A DNA stretch of 64,000 nucleotides from CAWATZ01 sp963784995. GTDB lineage: Bacteria > Planctomycetota > Planctomycetia > Gemmatales > Gemmataceae. Of this stretch, positions 46,735-55,893 are shown one piece after another. Below the pieces are notes generated by a model that was not told where the DNA came from, did not search any database, and saw only the letters and a list, made by a program, of their open reading frames with translations. Position 1 is the stretch's first letter. Each line of letters opens with the position of its first letter. The stretch lies in assembly GCA_963784995.1 (NCBI GenBank), contig CAWATZ010000007.1, forward strand, positions 1 through 64,000. The letters run 5' to 3'. The translations under genes were made by a program, and so were the position numbers.

Positions 46735-48915
46735 TCAGAAGAAGAAGAACACCACCTTTTCGTACGCGAATTCCCAGACGCCGTAGAACAGCGAGTAGTA
46801 CATGGGGGCGTTGCCGCAGCGGACCTTGGCATGGACCTCGGCCCCGCTGAGCAGCAGGGCCGGCGGCAGCCGGTCCGAGGGGGCAATGCTGGCGTCGTCG
46901 ATGCTGACCGTGGCCAGCACCACCGGCTCCGCTTCGCTGGATTCTTCCTTGTTGGGCAAGGCCTCGGGGGCGATCTTGCTCTGGTAGAGCTTGCCCTTGA
47001 AGATCCGGGTCGGATCGGTGCGGAGCAGGAAATCGACGTCCAGCACCGGATCGGTGAGCGTGGGGTCCTTCTTGCGGAGCAGCTCCAGCGCCTTGCCGAT
47101 CTGCCCCATGTGCTTCTGCGGGATCTTCAGCTCGATCTCCCACGGCCCATCCTTGGCGCCCAGGCGGATGATCGGATCGGACGGCTTGGCCTCGCGGTTT
47201 TTCCACTCCTCCTTGAAGTTGCCGTTGAGGATGGTCCATTCATGGCGGTGGTTGCCGTGCGGGGCCTCCTCGATCTTGCTGACGTCCTTCGGGGTGAAGC
47301 GGGGAGAGAGAAGGGTGAAGAACCCTTCCTGGCCGGGCCGGGGATCGGCATTGGTGCGCTGGATCAGGGCATTCAGCTCGAGCTGCTTGCTCCGGGCCGT
47401 CTCGCGTTTTTCCGCCAGCTGCGTTTGCAGCTTGAGCTTCTCGGACTCGGGCATGTTGGGCCCCTTGTCATGCCGCTCGAACTCGCGCACGGCCTTCTTG
47501 GCATTGTCGATCTCGGCACGCAGCTGGAGCATCTTGCGTTCCAGTTCGCTGTCGGACATCCGGGCCAGCTCCCTTCGCTCGCCCACCTGCTCGGCGGGCT
47601 GCACGGTAAAGTCGCTGACCTTGCCCTGGACCGGCGAATAGATCACTTGGCGGACGGTGGGCAGCAGCTGGCCGGTGGCCTCCATCTTGAGCGGGTAGGG
47701 CACCAGGATCAGGATGGCCAGCAGCATGGTCAGGGCGACCGCGATCAGGGCCATGATCGCCTTGGCCTTGCCGCCCAGGCCTTCCTGGATCTTGGCCAGG
47801 GGCACCCAGACAAAGCGCATCGGAATGCGCTTGTGCTCGGCCGAGTTGTACAGGGCCGGGGCGGCGTGCTTGGCGATGATCTCGGCCCGGGACATGACCT
47901 GCTCGGGTTCGGTTGGGGCCTCGAAGCACTCGACCACCATCAGCGACCGGGCCGGCTTCTTTTTCTCGGTGCCGTCGCGATCGTCGAACAGCGGATAGAT
48001 GGCCAGCAGTCGGCTGTTGCTCTCGGAGAGGTACTCCTCGAGTGCCTTGAGCACTTTGGGCGGCAGGCTATCGTCCTTGACCCCCAGGTAAACCAGTTTC
48101 TCGCCCCACTTGAGCACCGCATCGCAGAGTTTGCGCATCAGCACCACCAGGTTGGAGCGCTTCTCGACGACGTCGGCCCCGCTGATGGCGTCGATGCTGG
48201 TGGTGCTGCGCGTGTAGCGCACGGCCACGCTGACCCGATCGCACTCGATCAGCCGCCGGCCCTCGTTGGCCACCAGGTAGGCGACCTCGACGGGGTTGAG
48301 CGAGCTGTGGATTTGCCGGGCAAAGACCTCCAGCTGGGTCCACAGCTGCTGCTGCGTGGCCAGGTGGGTCATGCGCTGATGGCGCAGATACCGGCCGCAC
48401 AGCTCGGCCATCAGGCCGATGTAGTGGAGGAAGCCGGAGAAGGTGTTGCTGGGCCGATTGGGGTTCTGCCAGACCTCGATCAGGCCCTCGACCTGCCCTT
48501 CGTGGACGATGGGGACGGCCAGCAGCACCAGGTCGCTGGGGTTGCCGGGGGCGGCCCGGCCCTCGCCGGCCTCGCCCAGGCCGCTGTTGGGTGCCAGGAT
48601 CGCCGGCTTGGGCGCGCTGAACGCCTGGGCCAGCAGCGCCTCGTGGGTGGCACGCGCCTGCTGGTCCTTGTCGATGCCGGAGTGCTTGAGGTTAATGTGA
48701 CAGGTCAGGTGGATGATGCCCTGGGGCGAGCGCATCCAGACGGCCCCGGCCGGGGCCGCCAGCGCCTCCAGCAGCCGTTTCAGCATTTCGCCGAAGAACC
48801 CCACCGGCGGAACGTCGGTCTCCGTCAGGCGCGCGACCTCGTCCAGCAGTCGGCCCACGCGCTGGCGTTCTTGCTCCACTTGATTGCTGGTCTGGGGGGC
48901 AATCCCGGCAGACAT
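46735..48915 (-). CDS. GAF domain / HlyD-like adaptor protein
   Basis: The 726-residue protein starts with a cytoplasmic region. Residues 45-185 have GAF-like features (LKRLLEALAAPAGAVWM, LVLLAVPIVHEGQVEGLIEVW), and a second GAF-like region follows (about 200-345, NPVEVAYLVANEGRRLIECDRVSVAVRY). A membrane helix at about 387-410 (AIMALIAVALTMLLAILILVPYP) leads to a HlyD-like external part (MEATGQLLPTVRQVIYSPVQGKVSDF). It ends with an aromatic tail EKVVFFFF. It is the first gene of the three-gene set, with GAGGTGG before ATG 48915. GAF domains may sense a small ligand; which one is unknown. Confidence 0.88.
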   Translation of the reverse strand: MSAGIAPQTSNQVEQERQRVGRLLDEVARLTETDVPPVGFFGEMLKRLLEALAAPAGAVWMRSPQGIIHLTCHINLKHSGIDKDQQARATHEALLAQAFSAPKPAILAPNSGLGEAGEGRAAPGNPSDLVLLAVPIVHEGQVEGLIEVWQNPNRPSNTFSGFLHYIGLMAELCGRYLRHQRMTHLATQQQLWTQLEVFARQIHSSLNPVEVAYLVANEGRRLIECDRVSVAVRYTRSTTSIDAISGADVVEKRSNLVVLMRKLCDAVLKWGEKLVYLGVKDDSLPPKVLKALEEYLSESNSRLLAIYPLFDDRDGTEKKKPARSLMVVECFEAPTEPEQVMSRAEIIAKHAAPALYNSAEHKRIPMRFVWVPLAKIQEGLGGKAKAIMALIAVALTMLLAILILVPYPLKMEATGQLLPTVRQVIYSPVQGKVSDFTVQPAEQVGERRELARMSDSELERKMLQLRAEIDNAKKAVREFERHDKGPNMPESEKLKLQTQLAEKRETARSKQLELNALIQRTNADPRPGQEGFFTLLSPRFTPKDVSKIEEAPHGNHRHEWTILNGNFKEEWKNREAKPSDPIIRLGAKDGPWEIELKIPQKHMGQIGKALELLRKKDPTLTDPVLDVDFLLRTDPTRIFKGKLYQSKIAPEALPNKEESSEAEPVVLATVSIDDASIAPSDRLPPALLLSGAEVHAKVRCGNAPMYYSLFYGVWEFAYEKVVFFFF

Positions 48916-49164
48916 TGGGCCACCTCATTTGTTTTTGTGAGCCTGAACCGGCGAGTCGAGTCTAACAGGAAAGCCTACCTCTCCCGGACGCCAAAGACAA
49001 TCCGGCGGGCGGAATTGGGTAAACTTTTCTGGCCGGGACTGTTCCGAAGTCCCGACACTTCCGGAATAATTAACCTCTCATCAAACAATACGCAATTGCC
49101 GGTCCCAACCGGACAGACATTCCGGGAATTTTCTCGAAATTGTTCCAGAACCGGCCGCCGCTAC

Positions 49165-49536
49165 TCAGGCCGCGGTGGCCCAGTCTGGTCGTTCGTCCAT
49201 CTGAGCGGTTTCCCAGGTGAGGATGTCGTGCATCAGCTCGTAAGGGTCGAGCTGGTCGGTCGGCCAGGGCCAGCCAAAGCGCTCGGTGACGGCGAGCTGG
49301 TTGGCCGCCCCGTGGTCGCCGGCCACACACCACAGCCAGACGTAGCGCGCGATGCCGCGGGCTTTGCGGCACAGCCGGGTCATGGCCCGGCTGGCGGTCG
49401 GCGCCGGCAGCGCTTGATCCAGTTCCTCGGCCCGTTCGACCAGCCATTCGACCAGGATGCGTGCCTCGGCATCACCCAGACCGCGCGTCAGGGTGTCATC
49501 CCCCAGAACGGGTTCCAGCAACGGATTGGCCCGCAT
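49165..49536 (-). CDS. Hypothetical protein, 123 residues
   Basis: A soluble protein with ARILVEWLVERAEELDQALP, LCRKARGIARYVWLWCVAGDHGAANQLAVTERFGWPWPTD and HDILTWETAQMDERPDW. The many Trp residues and the even acidic/hydrophobic pattern look like real coding sequence, but I recognise no family. It is upstream of the HlyD operon on the same strand, separated by about 250 bp with no gene, so it may or may not share its transcript. Confidence 0.65.
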   Translation of the reverse strand: MRANPLLEPVLGDDTLTRGLGDAEARILVEWLVERAEELDQALPAPTASRAMTRLCRKARGIARYVWLWCVAGDHGAANQLAVTERFGWPWPTDQLDPYELMHDILTWETAQMDERPDWATAA

Positions 49537-49689
49537 AGAACGCCCCCCTAGCCGCCTGGCCCGCCAGCCCCCGCAGGCCGGCCGCGGCGGTTTTCCTGCC
49601 TTAGTTCCAGGATTTTCCCAGGAAGGCGGGGCTTATAGCCCCAGGGGCGGTGAGTGGCAAGAGCAGATTTGCATGGGGGGCTGGAGTGT

Positions 49690-49742
49690 GTCTGATTTAT
49701 CGTTTCGCGCTGGACCGGTTGAGCGCGAAACGATAAATCGGA
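49690..49742. repeat. Inverted repeat after the secreted WD40 gene
   Basis: Arms TCTGATTTATCGTTTCGCGC and its near-complement flank a short centre. On the minus strand it follows the WD40 stop (49751) by 9 bp and could terminate transcription, though it lacks a T-run. Confidence 0.7.
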
Positions 49743-49750
49743 GACGCTCC

Positions 49751-50929
49751 TCACCGCAGATTCGTCACCACCCAGACCTTGATGACCCCATCCCAGCTGC
49801 CGCTGGCGATCCGTTTGCCATCCGGACTGAAGCGGACGCACAGCACCAGGTCCGGATGGTCCGCGAACGCGAACAGCTGCCGGCCCGTCCGAACGTCCCA
49901 GACCCGGGCCGTGCGGTCCCAGCTGCTGCTGGCCAGGCGTTTGCCGTCGGGGCTGAAGCTGACGCCGTGGACAACGTCTTTGTGCCCCTTGAAGGTGAGT
50001 GTTTCCATTCCCGACTGCGCGTCCCACAGCCGGACCGTCCGGTCGAGGCTGGAACTGGCGAGTTGTTTGCCGTCGGGACTGAAGCAGACCGAAGTCACGC
50101 TTCCAGAATGTCCCTTCAAGGAGCGGGTTTCCTGCCCGGTACGGGCGTCCCAGAGCTTGACCTCCATGTCCCAGCTGCCGCTGGCGATTTGCTTGCCGTC
50201 GGGGCTGAAGCTGACGCTGGTGACCTTGTCCGTATGGCCCTTGAGGGTGAGAGTGGCCTGGCCCGAGCGGACGTCCCACACTTTCAGGGTCGTGTCCTTG
50301 CTGGCGCTGGCGATCTGCGTCCCATCGGGGCTGAAGCAGACTCCCCAGATGCTGTCGGAGTGCCCTTGCAGTGAGGGCCGCGGTTTCCCGGTTTGCAGGT
50401 CCCAGATCAGGATGGTCCGGTCTTCCCCGGCACTGGCAAGGAATTTGCCATCCGGACTGAAACTGACGCCAGTGACGCCATCGGTGTGGCCGCGCAGCGA
50501 CAGCAGTACCTTCTCGGCCCGGACGTCCCAGACCTTGATCGTTCGGTCCTGGCTGGCACTGGCCAGGCGGGCGCCATCGGGACTGAAGCAGACGCAACGG
50601 ACCCGGTCGTTGTGCCCCCGGAGGGTCCAGATCCGTTGCAGGCGCTCCAGCAGGTCGCGGGCCCGGCGGGCGATCTCGGCATCGCCGCTGTCGGCCGCTT
50701 CTTCCAGGGCAGGCTCGGCCGTCTCGCCGGCCTCCTGCAACCGCTGCGTGGCCTGCTCGCGGACCTGGAAGTCGTTGTCGCCCAGCTGTTTGATCCAGCG
50801 GGCGACCTGGTCGCGGGTTGGTTGGGGGGAGGGTTTTGAGCTGGATGGCTGGGCCCCAGCAACGAGACCCAGCAGCAACCCGGACCCAAGAGCAGCGAGG
50901 AGCACCCAGCGGTTGATCATCGTCGGCAT
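49751..50929 (-). CDS. Secreted WD40 protein with seven repeats
   Basis: The 392-residue protein starts at ATG 50929 (MPTMINRWVLLAALGSGLLLGLVAGA), a signal peptide. A helical HEAT-like stretch follows (RDQVARWIKQLGDNDFQVREQATQRLQEAG). Seven WD40 units then run to the C-terminus, from RGHNDRVRCVCFSPDGARLAS to FSPDGKRIASGSWDGVIKVW, enough for one complete propeller. Units are clearly diverged, unlike the near-identical array at 20.9-22.2 kb. The protein is probably periplasmic and acts as a binding scaffold. Confidence 0.9.
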   Translation of the reverse strand: MPTMINRWVLLAALGSGLLLGLVAGAQPSSSKPSPQPTRDQVARWIKQLGDNDFQVREQATQRLQEAGETAEPALEEAADSGDAEIARRARDLLERLQRIWTLRGHNDRVRCVCFSPDGARLASASQDRTIKVWDVRAEKVLLSLRGHTDGVTGVSFSPDGKFLASAGEDRTILIWDLQTGKPRPSLQGHSDSIWGVCFSPDGTQIASASKDTTLKVWDVRSGQATLTLKGHTDKVTSVSFSPDGKQIASGSWDMEVKLWDARTGQETRSLKGHSGSVTSVCFSPDGKQLASSSLDRTVRLWDAQSGMETLTFKGHKDVVHGVSFSPDGKRLASSSWDRTARVWDVRTGRQLFAFADHPDLVLCVRFSPDGKRIASGSWDGVIKVWVVTNLR

Positions 50930-50978
50930 GGCGGAATCAGCCCTCCCGCCATCGATTCTAGCAGCCCGGCAGGAAAGA

Positions 50979-51048
50979 AGCACACAAGCCCGGAGCAGAA
51001 GCGCCGGGACAGGCGAACCCCGGCGCTGGCGCTTCGGGCTTGTGTGCT
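50979..51048. repeat. Inverted repeat with AGCACACAAGCCCG arms
   Basis: Arms AGCACACAAGCCCGGAGC and a near-complement enclose GCGCCGGG/CCCCGGCGC inner arms. It lies between the WD40 gene start and the metallopeptidase stop. Confidence 0.8.
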
Positions 51049-51054
51049 GCCGGT

Positions 51055-52128
51055 TCAGCGGCGCAGCGATTCGCGCCATTCGTCATTCAGTTCGGTGAGC
51101 GTCTTTTTGGTCAATTGCTTGAAGACCTCGTCCTTGTACTCGCCCTCGCGCATGATCTTGTTGAGCTTGCGGACGATGTGCTGGTCATACTTCTCGACCA
51201 GGAAGGCGAGGAAGGCCGCCGAGACGCGGTAACTGCCGTCGTAGCGAGCCCGTCGGGGGTTGAGCGGCCCGATCTTGCCCGGCTCGTACTTGAAGAAGCG
51301 GACGTAATCGGCGATCCCCTCCACCAGCCAGCCGGGATTGCCCCGGGTGCGGTAGCGCTGCACCACGTGGACGGTCTCGTGGACCATCGCCCCGAAGTCG
51401 TCCGGATGGGCCTTGAAGTACTTCACCGAGCCGGTGATCTGGCCGCCGCCGGCCGCCGCCACGCCGTTGTAGTTTTTCTTGAGCGTCATGGTGATCAGGC
51501 GCGGCGGTCTGTACCCCTCGCTCTTCAGTTCCTCGTTGATCATCGGATAGGCCCGCTCGCAAATGCGGGCCGCCTTGTCGGCCCAGGCCTTCATTTCGGG
51601 CGCATCGCTGACGTCCACGACGAACTCGACGGGGTATCGGAAGCGGACCACCGGCGGACTGGACTCGATGGCGAATTCGCGGATCACCAGCGGCTGCTTC
51701 CGGTCGCCGGCGGGCTTGACGCGGACCGCCTGGAGACGCTGCTCCCTGGGTGTGGCGCGGGCTGTTCCCTCCGCGAACCGGGCCAGCGGCTCGAAGTTCT
51801 TGCCGTCCGCGGACCCTTCCAGGGTCCCCGCCTCAAGCCGATCCTCGCCCCTGGGCCGGCCCGTGGTGACCACGATGGATTTCACGGCGACTGGTTGATC
51901 GAAGCGCAGGGTGAAGTGATCGGCGCTGGAGGCGTTCTTATCCGAGGCGAAATAGGTATCCGGATCGCCGTCGAAGGCAAACTGGCGGATCTGTCTGGAC
52001 CCGGTGGCCAGGGTTGTCTCCACGGTGGCGGCCACCGGCGGCTCGACCCGGTCAGCGGGTGCGGCCAATGTCGGGATGGGAAGGCAGGGAACCAGGACCA
52101 AAAGGAGCAATCGGGACCAGGGGATCAT
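51055..52128 (-). CDS. Secreted basic secretory protein family metallopeptidase with F5/8 type C-like domain
   Basis: The 357-residue protein has a signal peptide (MIPWSRLLLLVLVPCLPIPTLAAP). Residues 30-160 look like a discoidin (F5/8 C) domain (FAFDGDPDTYFASDKNASSADHFTLRF, GEDRLEAGTLEGSADGKNFEPLA). The C-terminal half is a basic secretory protein peptidase with the zinc motif VHETVH and downstream GWLVEGIADYVRF carrying the further ligand. It probably degrades extracellular or envelope material, with the discoidin domain binding carbohydrate. The length fits this pairing. Confidence 0.88.
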   Translation of the reverse strand: MIPWSRLLLLVLVPCLPIPTLAAPADRVEPPVAATVETTLATGSRQIRQFAFDGDPDTYFASDKNASSADHFTLRFDQPVAVKSIVVTTGRPRGEDRLEAGTLEGSADGKNFEPLARFAEGTARATPREQRLQAVRVKPAGDRKQPLVIREFAIESSPPVVRFRYPVEFVVDVSDAPEMKAWADKAARICERAYPMINEELKSEGYRPPRLITMTLKKNYNGVAAAGGGQITGSVKYFKAHPDDFGAMVHETVHVVQRYRTRGNPGWLVEGIADYVRFFKYEPGKIGPLNPRRARYDGSYRVSAAFLAFLVEKYDQHIVRKLNKIMREGEYKDEVFKQLTKKTLTELNDEWRESLRR

Positions 52129-52248
52129 GTTCTCCTCCAGCGAAACCGTGACCGGGTGTCTGCTTGCTTATCGTTCTCAGGGAAAAACGCCTGTGGGTCA
52201 AGCGGATTTCGGCGGGAAGAGAAATGACATGCGGAGCGGGCAACTGGT

Positions 52249-52354
52249 CCCCAGGGCGATGCCCTGGGCTATCCTGTTGCGCCCCTTCGGGGCGAAAGAC
52301 AAGGTTTTCCGCCCCGAAGGGGCACAACAGGATAGCCCAGGGCATCGCCCTGGG
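52249..52354. repeat. Inverted repeat, CCCAGGGC/GCCCC family (copy 3)
   Basis: Nearly identical to 7277-7381, including the CTATCCTGTTGC joiner. It lies upstream of the metallopeptidase gene. Confidence 0.88.
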
Positions 52355-52404
52355 TCCGGAGCCGAGGCGGCCTTTTTCTACCTGAGTCGCAATAAACGAG
52401 GGCG

Positions 52405-53528
52405 CTACCTCCCATCTCCCTGGATTGGCGCACCCAGAGTCACGGGTGCCACGGTCGGCAGCGTCTGGATCTGTGGCGCCTCCAGCGTCACGGGCGGCGG
52501 CGGCGGGACGTAGCTGGGCAGCGTCTGCATTTGATAGCCGGGCTGACCCTGGAACGGCATGGTGCTACCCGGCCCGGCGGATTGCGGCGCCCCCCACGCC
52601 ATCGGTTGAGCCATTGGCTGCTGTCCTCCGGAGGGGTACGCCGGCTCCTCCGCATCGGGGGCCGAGCCGCGGACCACGGGCCGGGGATTGTCGAGCAGCG
52701 GCTGGGCGGGCGGCACGGTCTGGCGGACCACCACACGCGGGTTCGCCTGCTGTCCCTGGAAGCCCTGAGCAAATTGATTGCGGCTGGCCAATTGCACCGG
52801 CCCCTGCCGGCCCTCACGCAGGCTCTGCAGCCAGGCGGCCTCCAGCTCCTCCACGCTGCGGTAGCGGTAATGCACTCGCACCGCATCATCCCAGCCGCTC
52901 CGCATGCCGTGGGCCAGGAAGTTCAGGAAGGCGCCACGATTGCTCTGGCTCACCAGGAAGTTGGTCACCGAGTAACCCTCGGCATACAGCACAATCATGT
53001 CGGAGGGATAATTGGTCAGCGGGAACAGCCGGCGCAGGGGAATGGCCCGGCCCGGCGTGTTCAGGATTTGCCGGACCAGCTGATCGTGCTTGTTGCGCTC
53101 GATCTCGTCCTCCGACAGCACGGCACCGCCCTCGTCGGCCCAGCGCGGCACCGGACAGCGGAAATGGTGGGCCAGCACCGTGTGCGTGACCTCGTGCGGC
53201 AGGACGCTGGCCAGCAGCCGTTCCAGCGTGCCGTCGATGTGCATGTCCATGCTGAGGATCCGGCCGTTGTCGAAGGCGAAGGAGGTGGCCCCGCCGGAGC
53301 CGCCCATGGTCAGGTTCACCTTCAGCGGGCACGGCCTGCCCCAGCGCGGCATCTCGTACCCCAGCCACTGCAGGGCCTTCTCACGCCGGTAATGCTCGGC
53401 GTACTGGGCCACCTGCTGGGCGATCTGCGCGTTGGCGCCTCCACCACGAAGTTCGGACTGGGATAGGAGGCCCCCAGAGACAGCAGCGCTCCCACCAGCA
53501 CAGCAACGATCGATGGCCGTGCCACCAT
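52405..53528 (-). CDS. Secreted gluzincin-type metallopeptidase-like protein (one apparent frameshift)
   Basis: Two minus-strand frames give about 373 residues. From ATG 53528 a signal peptide (MVARPSIVAVLVGALLSLGA) leads to SYPSPNFVVEA. After one extra G at about 53438 the reading continues as NAQIAQQVAQYAEHYRREKALQWLG. The peptidase part has LPHEVTHTVL (HExxH) and PRWADEGGAVLSEDE with the likely third ligand Glu. The last 120 residues are Pro/Gln-rich and low in complexity (PYVPPPPPVTLEAP). The protein is probably exported; the substrate is unknown. The clean join suggests sequence error. Confidence 0.8.
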
Positions 53529-53869
53529 TTCCGTGCCTCCACAACGACTTTCGGGATGAGACGCCAGGGAACCAAGCTGCCATGCCGAGGTGTTCGCTTA
53601 ATCCTACACGCAAAAGTTGAGCCAGTGTTGGGACGGCAGAGCGCTTTTGCCCGGTTCGAGGTAGTAATGTGCGGTTCAGTCAGCAGTTATGGCTTGTGCC
53701 GATCAGGCGCGGCAATCCTTCTGGGCAGGGTGCGTTGTAATTTCTACCGATCGAAGAGCCCGGGGATCGGAAAAACTCTCCGCGCAGGTGCCATTGCATT
53801 TCCGGCAGGAAAAATGCACCATGAAGACCCAACGGCCGGAAATGGAGTATCTGGATCGGAGGAGCAAGG
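53529..53869. other. Intergenic region between divergent genes
   Basis: No gene or repeat is recognised in these 341 bases. It should contain promoters for the leftward peptidase gene and the rightward acyltransferase-like gene. A short frame beginning ATGAAGACC at 53821 overlaps the next start and has no ribosome site of note. Confidence 0.55.
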
Positions 53870-54640
53870 ATGGCTCACCCCGCGGGATTGACTGTGCCGC
53901 TGTCGCTGCCCCGCCGTTATCGCTGTGATCTGCTCGCCCTGGCCCGGCAGGTGCCGGCGCTCACCACCCAGAAACGGCTGCACCTAGGTCCCACCGTCGC
54001 TGCCCGCAGGCTGGCCCTGCCCAGGATCAGCTGGCACGCCCTGTTTACCAAGGCCTACGCCCTCGTGGCCGAGACCACCCCCGCCCTGCGCCGCGTCTAC
54101 CTGGCCTTTCCTCGACCGCGCCTTTACGAACATCCGGTGAGCGTCGCCTCGGTCGCTCTGGAACGGCGTTTCCTCAGCGAGGACGCCATCTTCCACGCCC
54201 TCGTTTCCCGACCGGAAGCGTCCAGCCTGGTCGAACTCGACAGCCAGCTGCGCCGCTGCAAGGAGCAGCCTCTGGAGAAGATCGGCAGCTTCCGGCGCTG
54301 TTTGCTTTTCAGCCGGCTGCCCCGGTCGCTGCGCAAGGCCGTTTGGTGGTTGACCTGCAATGCGTATGGGGTGCGCAAGGTGCAGGCCCTGGGCACCTTT
54401 GCCGTGTCCGCCTATTCCGGGCTGGGAGCCGAGGCGGTGGCGCCACTGGCCCTGACCACCAGCACGCTGACCTACGGCGTCATCCAGAGCGACGGCAGTG
54501 TGGACGTGCGCGTCAGCTACGACGCCCGGGTGCTGGATGGACCCGCGGTGGCGCGGGCCCTGGGCGAACTGGAGCGAATCCTGACACAGGACCTCGTTGC
54601 GGAGCTGCGCTACCTGGAAGATTTGGCGGAGGCGGCGTGA
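53870..54640 (+). CDS. E2-like acyltransferase-fold protein, catalytic His missing
   Basis: The 256-residue protein resembles the catalytic domain of 2-oxoacid dehydrogenase acyltransferases (CAT-like fold), without lipoyl or E1-binding domains. Its C-terminal block reads TYGVIQSDGSVDVRVSYDARVLDG, where the family has DHRxxDG; the His is Ala here. A paralogue with the His follows at 54805. The N-terminal part shares SWHALFTKAYALVAETTPALRRVYLAFPRPRLYEHP with it. It may be a structural partner. ATG 53870 has GGAGGAG upstream. Confidence 0.78.
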   Translation: MAHPAGLTVPLSLPRRYRCDLLALARQVPALTTQKRLHLGPTVAARRLALPRISWHALFTKAYALVAETTPALRRVYLAFPRPRLYEHPVSVASVALERRFLSEDAIFHALVSRPEASSLVELDSQLRRCKEQPLEKIGSFRRCLLFSRLPRSLRKAVWWLTCNAYGVRKVQALGTFAVSAYSGLGAEAVAPLALTTSTLTYGVIQSDGSVDVRVSYDARVLDGPAVARALGELERILTQDLVAELRYLEDLAEAA

Positions 54641-54651
54641 TTTTTTAGCGC

Positions 54652-54769
54652 CCGAGCCGCGCACGCAGCGCAGCGGAGTAAGCGGTTCTCCGCCAAACCG
54701 CTTACTCCGCTGCGCTGCGTGCGCGGCTCGGACAACCGCTTACTCCGCTGCGCTGCGTGCGCGGCTCGG
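54652..54769. repeat. Short array of the CGCTTACTCCGCTGCGCTGC unit (three copies)
   Basis: One inverted copy (54652-54685) and two direct copies 38 bp apart (54699-54731 and 54737-54769). Each unit ends GTGCGCGGCTCGG. It lies between the two acyltransferase-like genes, and the same unit forms the larger array at 58491-58688. Confidence 0.9.
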
Positions 54770-54804
54770 ACGCTCCAACTCGAACCAACCCCGGAGGAAC
54801 CCCC

Positions 54805-55680
54805 ATGCCCCAGGAGTACGGCCAGCGTTTGCCGCTCACGCCGGCGCGCCGGTTCATCACCGACCTGACCTCGTTCGCCATGCGTGCCCCATTGTGTACC
54901 ATCGAGCGGACCATGCGTCTGGGGGGCCTGGCCGAGGCACGCGAGCAGACCGAACACGCCCCGGGGTGGTGCAGTCTCTTCACCAAGGGCTACGCCATCG
55001 TGGCCATGCGCCGGCCGGAACTGCGGCACGCTTACGTCCCCTGGCCCTGGCCGCATCTCTACGAACATTCCCTCAACATTGCCAGCGTTGCCATTGAGCG
55101 CCGCATCGGCACGGAAAACGCGGTGCTGTTTGCCCACGTCCGCGGTCCGGAAAATCATTCCCTGGCCGGCCTGGAATCGTACCTGCGGCGCTGCAAGAAC
55201 GCGCCGATCGAGAGCGTGGCCCTGTTTCGCCGGGCCCTCAAGATGGGCCGCTGGCCCTGGCCGGCCCGCTGGCTGCTGTGGTGGTACGCCCTGAACCTGT
55301 CCGGCTTCCGCCGGTCGCGCTATCTGGGCACCTTCGGCGTCAGCGCGGTCGCGCACCTGGGGGCCTGCAGCGTCCACTTGCTCAGTCCCGTGGCCACGGC
55401 CCTCAACTACGCTCCGCTGCAGCGTGACGGCTCCATGCTGGTGCGCCTGACCTACGACCACCGCATCCTGGACGGCTGCGATGCCGCCCGGACGCTGGCC
55501 GACCTGGAAGCAACCCTGTGCGGCGAACTGCTCGAGGAGGTCCGCGGCGGCAGCGACCTGACCGACCAGGCCTGGAAGGAAGGACCGGGCGCCCGCGAAT
55601 GGGGAACCTTGCTGGCCGAGGAGCAAGCGGAAGCGGGCACCGAATCGGACTTGAATGTTTCCTGGTCGGAAAGCGAATAA
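54805..55680 (+). CDS. E2-like acyltransferase-fold protein, catalytic His present
   Basis: A 291-residue paralogue of the previous gene. It shares SLFTKGYAIVAMRRPELRHAYVPWPWPHLYEHS and ends the domain with LNYAPLQRDGSMLVRLTYDHRILDG, which keeps the DHRxxDG active-site motif. A charged tail of about 50 residues follows. There is no lipoyl domain, so it is not a standard dehydrogenase E2; a CoA-dependent acyl transfer is plausible, acceptor unknown. GGAGG lies upstream of ATG 54805. The active/inactive paralogue pair suggests a hetero-oligomer. Confidence 0.82.
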   Translation: MPQEYGQRLPLTPARRFITDLTSFAMRAPLCTIERTMRLGGLAEAREQTEHAPGWCSLFTKGYAIVAMRRPELRHAYVPWPWPHLYEHSLNIASVAIERRIGTENAVLFAHVRGPENHSLAGLESYLRRCKNAPIESVALFRRALKMGRWPWPARWLLWWYALNLSGFRRSRYLGTFGVSAVAHLGACSVHLLSPVATALNYAPLQRDGSMLVRLTYDHRILDGCDAARTLADLEATLCGELLEEVRGGSDLTDQAWKEGPGAREWGTLLAEEQAEAGTESDLNVSWSESE

Positions 55681-55893
55681 TGGCCCTGCCGGCCTGCCGT
55701 TGGCGCCTGTCGGGAAAATGGGGAGCAATCTGTTGTTTCTCCGCTGATCGGAAGAGGAAAAGCCTGCAAAAAGAGGGCCTGTCCACCGGCGTGGGGAGCA
55801 AGCGGAGGGTAGACTTGGCATGGACTTTGGGGCCAGGGTTCGCCAACAGGACGCTGGATGGGCCGCTGCCCGGAACTTGCCAGGAAGACACTC

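Noticed and set aside
46831..49551. A 906-codon plus-strand open frame
   Set aside because: It is antisense to the GAF-HlyD gene, which has clear domains and a ribosome site; the plus frame shows only shadow composition.
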